64,000 bases of DNA from Siphonodentalium dalli (taxonomy: Eukaryota > Mollusca > Scaphopoda > Gadilida > Siphonodentaliidae): assembly GCA_032622095.1 (NCBI GenBank), contig CP136064.1, forward strand, positions 45,335,573 through 45,399,572. The letters run 5' to 3'. Within the stretch, counting starts at the first letter, position 1; the number at the start of each line of letters is the position of its first letter. A program made the position numbers and the translations under genes. Below, in pieces: positions 38,156 to 47,800 of this stretch. A model generated the notes under the pieces. The model did no database searches and had not been told where the DNA came from. It saw nothing but the letters and a program-made list of their open reading frames with translations.

Positions 38156-38612
38156 CAGTGGCTAAACCGTACACACATATAATCGGAAGTCGCTTTCGCC
38201 AAGACGAAACATTCTATTTTTAGAACAAATACTACCGAAGGATCAAAACAACATCATACAAACACGTTTTCCTACCGGATAGACGTTTCCCCCACATCTA
38301 TAAACGTAAGTATAAATTAAACATACACATTTGCCGATCGCAAGCGGGCTCCATTTGAGCAAAGGATTCTTTTTTTATAGATAAAAACGTCTTTAGATCG
38401 CTTCATAAAATAATTTTCTCGCAAAAGTTCCCTCTTCAAATGTCATTTTTAACATATATACAGCATTGTCGGAAATCCCACTATATTGCAGCGGAAATGT
38501 CGTTATGTGTCCAACATATGTTGACATTATCTTTGCTCGGGTGTATTCACAATTTGAAAATAGAGACTATTTATTTGGACACCCACTCGTCAGCCTCTGT
38601 ACGCCTAGTTGT
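38156..38612 (+). repeat. Left arm of a 457-bp inverted repeat pair
   Basis: It pairs with 40208-40663 at roughly 85-90% by eye. The outer end is CAGTGGCTAAACCGTACA preceded by TA, which looks like a Tc1/mariner-type end, but the right arm is followed by TG rather than TA. Short frames in the arm are not conserved between arms. Confidence 0.85.
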
Positions 38613-38754
38613 GTACGACGACAATCACCAGTTGCGACGTTGTACATTAATCATACAGTAATGATATGTTCATTTCAACCAATTTAAACATAACTATATC
38701 TTCGAAATGTAACGCCTTTGAACTTATAGACTCTGTCTGAATCAAACAAGGTAT

Positions 38755-39137
38755 TCTTATTAACATTTAGTGACTTTTATTCGACTCCGCAAGTAACAAA
38801 ACTGTATTTGGGGGTGGGTGCTGTATATTATATTCTGTGATGAAATTGTGTATACGTGGGAATTTACTAATAAAACTACAGGTCGTATGTGCACCATCGC
38901 CTTATATGTACGGTGTTATGACGAAGGGTCGTGACTGCGAGTGCCTCTTATTAACATTTAGTGACTTTTATTCGACTCCGCAAGTAACAAAACTGTATTT
39001 GGGGTGGGGCTCTATGTTATATTATGTGATGAAATTGTGTATACGTGGGAATTTACTAATAAAAATTACAGGTCGTATGTGCACCATTGCCTTATATTTG
39101 CGGCGATGTGACGAAGGGGTCGTGTTTGTGAGTGCCT
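38755..39137 (+). repeat. Tandem repeat, 191 bp x 2
   Basis: TCTTATTAACATTTAGTGAC starts at 38755 and again at 38946, and the two units differ at only a handful of bases. It lies between the two inverted arms. Confidence 0.95.
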
Positions 39138-40207
39138 CCTTGTGTATCACTACATGAATATCGACTGACCAGTCCCGAAAAGTCCAACAAGAGCTAGCTT
39201 CGAGCTGCACCTCTTGGGTTGGAATTTTCCGACAGAGACTCACAAACTACTCGAGAAAAATATTCCCAACAACCCCGCCCTGCCCATTGGTAGTTCAATT
39301 TAGATTCATATTGGAAACCCAAAACAATGGGAGGGGGTAGATAGCGCTCGCACACCACAAAGTCCATGGATACAGGACTATTTATATATGGCCACATTTT
39401 AGACCCAGTGTCTCCAATAAAATAAGTAGACTTGGCTAAGATACGTGTGGATAAGACATATTGTGTCACAATTGGGACGACAATATCGCAATTGACAATT
39501 TTCGTTAACTGGAGAAACAACGATAGATAGACTGCATTTTATCGTTCACTGTGGCTAAATGTGTCATCTGATCATATTATCGATCTGAAAAAGTGTGCTA
39601 TGTTCGGAAGTACCCCGTTAAGAGAGATGTTATGTGATGTTGATTTTGGTTTTACATGCATATTTCAGTTTCCTATCGCTTAAATCGAAAATCACACCAC
39701 TGATAACGAACATTCAAGCCTTGAGATTTGATGTTTTTAAATAAGTTTAATTCTAGATTATTATGTTTGCTTAATTTTATTTGAAATGTTGTTGGTACTT
39801 ATATTGAAAAGATAGAGTTTCATCTCTTGAGTCACCGGAAAACATGAGAAGTAATATGCATGATATGTATACATGCAGAGCAGAAGTATTCAATTGCGTA
39901 CCATGCTTTCCATGCACTACATCATGTAATTCAATAATAATGTCATAATACATTTTAAAATATATATAAAATATACTTAAAGATTTCAGATATTGATAAA
40001 CACAGTAACACATTTTGTCGAAAAATCGGCAAACGGATATGGAACGGAACAGTGCCTTTGTCGTGTGATTGAAGGTTAATAATGACCATCGGGAGGCGGA
40101 ACATGTCTAATATGGAAACCTAATTCATGGTTTCGTATTTGTGCACACAAATCCCATCATCACAACTTGGCGTACATATTTTTGACAACTAGTGATCAGC
40201 AACTTAA
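39138..40207. other. Interior of the inverted-repeat pair, no gene recognised
   Basis: The longest frames (108 codons minus at 39194-39520; 78 codons minus at 39777-40013) have no domain signature. Confidence 0.4.
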
Positions 40208-40663
40208 ACAACTAGGCGTACAGAGACTGACGAATGAGGTGTCCGAATAAATAGTCTCTACTTTCATATTGTGAATACACCCGAGCCCAGTAATGTCAAT
40301 ATATGTTGCACACATAACGGCCTTTCCGCTGCAATATAGTGGGATTTCCGACAATGGTGTATATGTGTTAAAATGACATTTGAAGAGGGAAGTTTTGCGA
40401 GAAAATTATTTTCTGAAGTGACCAAATGCCGTTTTTATCTATAAAAAAGAATTCTTCGCTTAAATGGAGCCCGCTTGCGATCGGTAAATGTGTATGTACA
40501 ATTTATACTTACGTTTATAGATGTGGGGAAAACGTCTATCCGGTATGAAAACGTGTTTTATGGTGTTGGTTTGATCCTTCTGTAGTATTTATGTTCCAAA
40601 AATAGAATGTTTCGTCTTAGCGAAAGCGACTTGCCATTATATGTTTGTACGGTTTAGCCACTG
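40208..40663 (-). repeat. Right arm of the 457-bp inverted repeat pair
   Basis: It is the reverse complement of 38156-38612. Its outer end runs into the 40-bp tandem array, whose unit contains the terminal TTTAGCCACTG, so the array arose by duplication of the element's end. Confidence 0.85.
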
Positions 40664-40795
40664 TGATCCGTATCCATTATATGTTTGTACGGTTTAGCCA
40701 CTGTGATCCGTATCCATTATATGTTTGTACGGTTTAGCCACTGTGATCCGTATCCATTATATGTTTGTACGGTTTAGCCACTGTGATCCGTATCC
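40636..40795 (+). repeat. Tandem repeat, 40 bp x 4, identical units
   Basis: Four units start at 40636, 40676, 40716 and 40756 (ATTATATGTTTGTACGG to GATCCGTATCC) with no difference between them, which implies very recent expansion. Confidence 0.95.
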
Positions 40796-40901
40796 TTTCT
40801 ATATAGAGTCGATTAAAAACAAAACACTATCTTACATCCGGACAATTATTCCGGGTTCTTTATCAATCAATAATAAGGTGAATGTCCTTCTGAATTTAAC
40901 A

Positions 40902-41582
40902 CTATGGCCACTCACAAATAACTGCCCTTTTGATCCAGCATTGTAAATCATTCATAAGATACCCCCCATACTTCATCAATTCCACACAGGAACCATCTCC
41001 AGATGGCGCGCCTCCATGCCAGATGAGGTAAGGATGTGAATTGAGGATTAATCCCTCTTCGGAGACCCAGACTCCGCTCGCTTTCTTTACATTGAGCCAG
41101 AATCCCGGTTCGTTGCTTAGAATTGGATTCCCTTTGATATAATTCATTATCTCCAGCCGGTGTTCATTGTTTCTCAATGTAAACAATTGTCCACCTTGGT
41201 CTCTGCACGATGTGTATGCATCCATCTTGGTCACGCTTGTTGTTTGTGTGTTGAATTTTTCTTTTATTTCAACGCATTTATATCCAGCACCGCTGGTTTC
41301 GGTAGGAATACACAATTCATCAGCTCCACATATATTTGGCGTTGTACATATCCGCCCGGGTATGTGTGATTTACTCACCACCTCACCCCACATAGTGTTA
41401 GGGTCAGTTATAATTAAGCATCTCTTATTCTTGAAATAGATCCTCAAGCAGGTCACGTGATATTCACACAGTCTCTTGCATCTCAAATGGTTCTCTGTCG
41501 TTGTTATGAACACAAAGTTTGCTCCAGAGTACACAATAATGCCAATTAAAGCAGAGCATGACAACACACTTGGCATGTACAT
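40902..41582 (-). CDS. Secreted C-type-lectin-like protein
   Basis: This is an uninterrupted 226-residue frame. Residues 1-25 form a hydrophobic start compatible with a signal peptide. Residues about 26-80 hold Cys35, Cys39, Cys45 and Cys55 in an apple/PAN-like pattern, and Cys79-Cys103 suggest a short EGF-like piece. Residues 117-226 are a C-type lectin domain: Cys126 and Cys223 plus Cys199 and Cys215 would make the two disulfides, with GFWLNV, GVWVSEEG and AVICEWP at the expected places. The usual EPN/QPD calcium motif is replaced by GAPSG (191-195), and WND by LMND (209-212), so sugar binding through calcium is doubtful. No intron is needed. It is either a single-exon gene, common in expanded lectin families, or a retrocopy. 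The function of this copy (recognition or adhesion outside the cell) is inferred from the family. Confidence 0.75.
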   Translation of the reverse strand: MYMPSVLSCSALIGIIVYSGANFVFITTTENHLRCKRLCEYHVTCLRIYFKNKRCLIITDPNTMWGEVVSKSHIPGRICTTPNICGADELCIPTETSGAGYKCVEIKEKFNTQTTSVTKMDAYTSCRDQGGQLFTLRNNEHRLEIMNYIKGNPILSNEPGFWLNVKKASGVWVSEEGLILNSHPYLIWHGGAPSGDGSCVELMKYGGYLMNDLQCWIKRAVICEWP

Positions 41583-42236
41583 GTTTCGATGTATAGCGTG
41601 TGTATTTCAATGGTATAATCAATTCGATCAGCTCAAGCACAGACAGCATAAATCCCAATATTTCGAAAAATACAAAAGCGTCCGTCTTAACGTATTAGTG
41701 ACCACATCTGGAGTAGGTGGAATTCACTGCAACAAATAAAAAAGACAATGTACATTTATGTTTCACAAATAGACCAGGCTACATATTTCAGATAGAGATA
41801 TCTCAAATTCATCCTTTTCTGCTCATTTGTCTTGGAGAATCTTGACACTTAATAACGGGCGGAGCAGTCAAAACAATAGCTACTCAAAATCACTTATCTC
41901 AAATCCAATAAGTTTTTGCCATGCAATAGTACATTATTCAGTAATCCTTTATAGTGTTTTTAATCGAATTGGCGCATATTGTGTGCTTTCTGTTAAGACA
42001 ATACTACACATTCTTGAATAACACACCTATAGACTTCACGTCTCCCCATCATGGCGAGAAAAGATAGAAGTGACATCTCTTCAATGCCCGCCTCTATGCT
42101 GGCCCTGGCTGTTTATCAAACAGTATAGTGTTGTGGCGTTTGTCAATAATGTTCATGATTTATAAATATGACGACAACCACGGAGTGTGTCATTGTGAAC
42201 TAACAATATGAGAGACCGTTGAGACCTGTTTCACAT
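41583..42236. other. Stretch upstream of the lectin gene, nothing recognised
   Basis: It probably contains the lectin promoter on the minus strand, but no clear TATA motif was located near the start codon. No other gene is visible. Confidence 0.35.
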
Positions 42237-42620
42237 GCCATGAACAGAGACGTGGCGACAGGGGGGGTGGGGGTGTCTCAACAGTTGGAAATTTCATACC
42301 TGACACAACATTAGTTGGAAATTTCACACCAACAATAGGTTGAAAATGTTCTTGTAGTTTGATTTTCAAACAATTTATTCGGGGGAAATTTATTGTTTTT
42401 GGACCAATATTTGCATGTTTCCTTCTTTTGGTAAAATATTTGGACTGAAATGGCCATCAATTAGAAATTTTCCACCCTTAGGGGGTGTCAGGTTGGAAAT
42501 TTTCAACACTTGGAAAGCTTGTGTCCTGGTCCTTCCCCCGTGGCCGGTCAAAAACTTCTAGTTAATTTAAGAAACAATATTGTCCTACATTTGGTCAAAA
42601 TTATCACTGGAATTGTCATC
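42237..42620 (+). mobile_element. hAT element, left part, split by the Polinton
   Basis: The 8-bp duplication GCCATGAA (42237-42244) is followed by the hAT end CAGAGACGTGG at 42245. The sequence then tracks the intact copy at 25353 onward until GTCATC (42615-42620), where the Polinton begins. The remainder resumes at 56859 and ends at 57556, followed by the second GCCATGAA. Confidence 0.92.
42615..42620 (+). other. Polinton target-site duplication, left
   Basis: GTCATC is repeated at 56859-56864 and is single in the empty hAT copy (25759-25764). Six bases is the duplication length known for Maverick/Polinton integrases. Confidence 0.95.
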
Positions 42621-43341
42621 AGTAGTATTAAGTAGAGGGAATATTGATATATATATCACTGAGCATTAGGGTGTGGTCATTTGGAATCCCCACCCCCACG
42701 GGATTTCATAAATACTACTTATCGAATGTTAAACGATACATTACCGACTAATTTATATAGGTGTAGTCGTCGTATGATAATCCCCACCCCCCACGGGATT
42801 TCGTAAATAGTATTTAACGAATGTAAACGTTACAATAACGACTAATTTATATAAGTGTATCAAAAATGAGCTGTTTTACAAGGCAGATCTTATAGTCATA
42901 CTGAATAGTAACTACTTTAAAAGCACATCCAAGCTACAATACGACCTATTTTATGTTAGGTAATGATGTATGTTTATTTCAGATGGTATAGTAAAGCAAA
43001 CTATTTCTAGGCAGATGATATAGTCAGGCTAACTAGTAACTATTTGAAGGATTATTACGCACGATTGAATACATGTATTGATATATAGGTTAGTTATGAT
43101 AGATTAGTAAAATAATAGTCCTAAACGAGATGAATTATTCGCTAGTGAATAACCTCATGCATGTAAAAAACCACAAGGCTAAAACACATGGAATATTTGT
43201 TAGTGTCGGAACTTTTTCTTCTTTATTGTAGATTTGTAGGTAACACTATTCGATCTCATAAAACTCGATATTACAGAGTCTCGTAGAAAACGAAATGTGG
43301 AACCCTTCACACTTTAGTTCCTTTAATGAATATTAATTATA
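42621..43341 (+). repeat. Polinton left TIR, 721 bp
   Basis: It starts AGTAGTATTAAGTAGAGGG. Compared by eye with the reverse complement of 56149-56858 it shows about five substitutions (near the TTGGAATCCC, CGTATGAT, GAGCTGTTTT, AGTCAGGCT and GGATTATTACG positions) and one 11-bp insertion (near 43110-43125). An internal direct duplication of 94-bp period lies at 42685-42860. Confidence 0.97.
42685..42860 (+). repeat. 94-bp direct duplication inside the TIR
   Basis: AATCCCCACCCCCACGGGAT starts at 42685 and again, slightly altered, at 42779. Both units end in CGACTAATTTATATA. The mirror copy is at about 56619-56794 in the right TIR. Its position near the terminus makes it a candidate binding site for integrase or terminal protein (inference). 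Confidence 0.9.
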
Positions 43342-43371
43342 ACAAAAATAACAATAAATTACATAAATACA

Positions 43372-44099
43372 TTATTCATCTACGGGTGAATTGCTAGGTT
43401 GTATGTCATCAGTTGATGTCTGCCTATCCGTAGATGATGCGTTTCGTCGCCTGTGGTGTACGTTGTATGGTCTGTATCGTCTTCTTACTCTATTTGCCGC
43501 AGGCCAGATATTGTTCTCCATTCGCATTACTGCTGAATGTCTTTCATTGTTCACTAAAGTCCTATCGGGTATTAATGGGTCAGACAATGAAATCCACCCA
43601 GCAGCCTTCTGAATCAGTAGACAAGAAAGACGAAAGGTTTTCATCCTTAAATCGGATAGACAAGAACATTCAACTGAAAATATATATATATCTATAAACA
43701 ATAGTAATCAATCTATATTTAAATATAAAATATCTATCGTAAAGCTCCTAATTTATTTTTATAAAAAAAACTAATTCGATATAAATATACTTTAAAATGC
43801 AATAATACATCAAAACCTATAATTTCACACGATAAAAAAAAAAATATCTGTGAAAACAAATAATGTATCAAAAATAATGGAAATCAATTAAATAATAACT
43901 TACCTATTATTAAATCATAAATTCTATCCAGAATGGTGTCCGCAGTCAAATCCCCCTCGCAGTAGCGTACCCAAGCGTCTACAAATTCTCGCCTATAATA
44001 TTGCAACCGCTGCTGCTTAAACTCATATTCCACGCGTACGATATTCAAAACATGAATAATGTGTATAATTTGAGAAAATGCTAAATAATAAGGTTCCAT
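43372..44099 (-). CDS. Spliced Polinton gene of unknown function
   Basis: Exon 1 runs 44099-43904 on the minus strand and ends ATAATAG|GTAAGT. Exon 2 runs 43673-43372 after TTTTCAG. The intervening 230 bp has canonical ends, and joining keeps the frame (intron phase 1), giving 165 residues with a stop at 43372-43374. Exon 1 is rich in aromatic, Ile and Arg residues (for example RREFVDAWVRYCEGD). The second half contains GWISLSDPLIPDRTLVNNER and ends in an Arg-rich then Ser/Thr/Asp-rich tail. I recognise no domain. A consensus TATA box lies about 65 bp upstream. It points away from the other genes, toward the left TIR, and could be regulatory or accessory. That is a guess. Confidence 0.65.
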
Positions 44100-44161
44100 A
44101 ATTCCTAGTTTAAATTTTCAAAAAAAATTGTAAGTAAACGAAGCGCAAACTCCAACCAACA

Positions 44162-44170
44162 CTTATATAG
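44162..44170 (-). promoter_or_regulatory. TATA box for the left-end spliced gene
   Basis: Minus-strand CTATATAAG lies 63 bp before the ATG at 44099, leaving a leader of about 30-35 bases. The same nonamer precedes the polymerase gene in the opposite direction. Confidence 0.65.
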
Positions 44171-44492
44171 TATACAAAAAGCAATTAATTTATCAAGTTA
44201 AATACCACATCATTTATATATGACATCAAGATGTCATGTCAAGAAAGCAATAAAAAAAATGTCATTAATCATTATTATAAAACATATTAACAGAATATCT
44301 TACATAGTTACCAATAACCATTTCAATGAAATGATTATCGATATGTTTTTAAAAACAACATAGTTTCATATAAACAACACCTGAGTATTTGTTCAACGTT
44401 CCAAAAAACTAGAACACATTAATATCTGACAAATTTAATGTTTAAATTACCTAAAATAGAACTAGATAGAATTAATGGCGCCAAGTCCATCT
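44171..44492. promoter_or_regulatory. Divergent promoter region between the left-end gene and polymerase
   Basis: This AT-rich interval of about 320 bp is flanked by two outward-facing CTATATAAG boxes (44162-44170 minus, 44493-44501 plus). No other frame is present. A short inverted phrase (CATTTCAATGAAATG near 44321) may be a binding site. Confidence 0.5.
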
Positions 44493-44501
44493 CTATATAA
44501 G
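44493..44501 (+). promoter_or_regulatory. TATA box for the polymerase gene
   Basis: CTATATAAG lies 60-68 bp upstream of the splice donor at 44561, so transcription would start near 44520-44530 and give a short first exon ending at 44560. Confidence 0.6.
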
Positions 44502-44560
44502 CTGAATAGAATTAAAGCATTTATTAAGGTGCGCGCTTTAAAGAATTATAGATTTAAAAG

Positions 44561-44830
44561 GTAAGTCAATTTTTTATTTTATTTTTTATTTTCGTCTTAT
44601 AATCAGCATTTAAGCGCTAACTGGCAAATTACAAACGATATATAATACACGTATTTATCAGAATAGTTAGCGCCATTCACGTCTTTGGGCATATTTATAT
44701 TAACCGAATCTTTCGGGAAAATGTATTCAAAAGCTTTTTTATATATATACTGATTCATCTATATCATCAAAGCTCTCTAATTTATCCCTAATCATAACGT
44801 AACTCAAACTCCAATAAATTTGCCTTTCAG
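44561..44830 (+). other. Intron in the 5' leader of the polymerase gene (270 bp)
   Basis: The donor AAAAG|GTAAGT is at 44560/44561 and the acceptor TTTGCCTTTCAG ends at 44830. If transcription starts after the TATA box, the first ATG in the spliced message is 44850. An upstream ATG at 44475 is also in frame through this splice (28 codons plus two bases), but it lies before the TATA box and would need an earlier promoter. Confidence 0.7.
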
Positions 44831-44849
44831 ATTCCATATTATCGCAATA

Positions 44850-47800
44850 ATGGCTACGGAAGATGCCTTAAATATACACCAGGGAGCGTTTTATGAGATC
44901 ATCAAAACGAGAGAAATCCGTTCCAAAAAGTTCAAAGTCACTAACAAAGTTTACACTTTAAAATTTATCAATTTACCAGATATATTAGAAACACAAGATA
45001 TAGAACAATTATTTGACGATATTCTCGAGAAAGTTGCACCAGAGTATGATTTTGAGCAATGGGGACAGAGATATGTTAGATTAACTTTGAGTCATCCAAC
45101 ATTAGATCTAGATTTATGGGTTGATTTTCAAAAAGATACTATCAAAGGAAAAGATATTATTAATAAAATAGAATCGATTCAACAGAGCAAACAAGAATTT
45201 CGTATTGACGGAACTATTATTATGGATATAACGATAGCATATATTCCTATGGGTTCTGGCCGAATTAAAACGATGAATCAGAAGTTTACATCATCGAACT
45301 TAATTATCACAATGCCAGAATGTGCAGGAGAGTGTACCGATAATTTATGTTTACCTATGTGCATCGTTATGGCGAGAGAAATGATTAAAATACCAGCCAA
45401 CAAAGATGACGAATTATATATCAGAAATGTTAGAAATTTTACCAACGCACGCAGAAAATATAATTCCAAGTATAGAAACAAACAAGCTATAAAGCTATCT
45501 CATGAAGCTGAAATAGATATATCATCACCATGCGATCTATCCGATGTTCAAAAAATACAAAATTTCATACAAAACGAAATGTGTATAATCGTCAAAGACA
45601 ATTGCGATAGAATAATATGGAAAGGAGAATATACAGCTACAGTTAATATTTATATTATATATCATAACAAACATTATTGGTTAATGAAAAACGGAGATGT
45701 ATTGAAAACTTTAAAGCATAAACATACTTGTCAAATATGTGGTAAAATTTATGTGAAATCACATAATTGTGCCAAAATATGTAAATTCTGTTACGGTGAA
45801 TTACCTTGCAATTTTGATCCATTTACAGCTGTTAAATGCGATACGTGTGAAATTGTGTGCAAATCCAAAAAATGTCTCGAAAATCATATTCTGAACCATG
45901 TCTGCACTAAGTATAAAAAATGCGATAACTGTTCGCGTATGTATGGAAAAACTCAATCGCACAAATGCTACCATAAATTCTGTAGAAATTGTCGTTCATA
46001 TTATGAAGAAGAAAATCAGCATAAATGTTATATCACAGTGTTAAATCCTAAAACAGAATTTAAAAATACTAATTATATATTCTATGATATCGAGACATTT
46101 TGCGACGAAAATAATAGACATATACCATATCTTGTTTGTGCACATATTGTTTGTCAATCCTGTATCAATACATATGATATGGCTTTTAATACATGCTTGC
46201 TTTGTGAACGTACAAAATACCACACATTCGGACTAGACTGTATACATCAATTTGTGCAGGAAATTTTAAATCTACACAACAAAGTAAAGAAGGCTACTAT
46301 ATGTATAGCTCATAACGCGGGTAGATATGACGATCACTTTATACTAGATTATTTACTCAACAATTATATAGATATCGACAAATTAAATATAATTCAAAGA
46401 GGGAACAAAATATTATCAATTCAATTAGAAAATTTGAAGTTTCTAGATTCGTATTTATTTTTTGCGGTAAGTTTGGACAAAGCATCGAAGTCTTTTGGTT
46501 GCGGAGAAAACGCGTCAAAATCCTTTTTTCCACACGCATTTGCAAATAAAGACAAATTACAATATATAGGAGAATGGCCAGCGATGCATTATTATAATTT
46601 AGAACAAATGAGTACAGATCGTATTTTGATCTTTAATGATTGGTATAAAAAAAACAAAAATAGAAAATTCCATTTTAAAATAGAAGCATTGAAATATTGT
46701 ATGATTGACTGTAAGGTGCTTCATACATGTTGCTCTAAATTCAGAGATATATTTATGACAACGTGTAACACGGATCCATTTAATGAGGGACTCACCCTTC
46801 CATCTTTATCTTTTCGAATTTTTAGGAAAATGTTTATGCCAGAAAATACCATTGCCATAAATTCATGCCCGTTACAAGCTAATTCAATCAAATCGCTGTT
46901 ATGGATAGCTCATTATATAGAGTCTACGGGTTTTCAATGTCAATATTTAGGAAATTCAACCAAAGAATATGTTCTGTTTGAAAAATATAGACTAGATGGT
47001 TATGATCGCATAAATGGTATAGGACTCGAATTTTACGGGTGCGAATATCATTGTCATACGTGTATAAAACAAAAAGATAGAAATGCAATTCATCCTTTAC
47101 AGAAACGATCGTACAACGATATATATCAGAAAACGATGGAAAGAGAACAAGAAATAAAACAATATATTCCGCTGATAACTATCTGGGAATGCGAATACGA
47201 GCAAAAATTACAAACTGATTTAGAATTCAAAACATTTATTCAAAATGCTATGGTTTCTGGCACATTGGACCCTCGTAAATCATTATTCGGCGGTAGGTGC
47301 GAAGTTTTCAAATATTTAGCTGAAAAAAACGAAGATGGATCCGTGTGCGGATATCCGAATGCTAGTATAAGATTTTCAGACGTCAATTCATTGTACCCCG
47401 CCATGATGCTTACTAAAAAATTTCCTATAGGAAACCCCACCGTAATAAAAAATCCTGATTTGAATGATATCGAAAACTATTTTGGTTTGATTGAATGTCT
47501 GATATTACCCCCAAACAATTTAATATATCCAGTATTACCAATAAAACTTAAAAGCGGAAAATTAGTTTTCGGTCTATGTAATAAATGCATGGTAGACAAC
47601 AATCAAAACCAATGCGAACACGATGAAAATCAGAGACGAATTTATGGCGTGTGGTGCACTCCTGAAATAGAATATGCCATCGCGCGTGGTTACAAAGTTA
47701 TTTATATATATCAAGTATGGCATTACCCGGAAAACGATGAGAAAATTGGCGGTATTTTTAAACCGTTTATATTATATTTCCATCGTCTCAAAACATATGC

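Noticed and set aside
38440-38687. Two 73-codon frames in the left inverted arm
   Set aside because: The homologous right arm (40208-40663) does not maintain them.
44820-44849. Polymerase start at a TTG codon at 44820
   Set aside because: The ten extra codons cross a splice acceptor (CTTTCAG at 44830) and no ATG is present. The first ATG of the spliced message is 44850.
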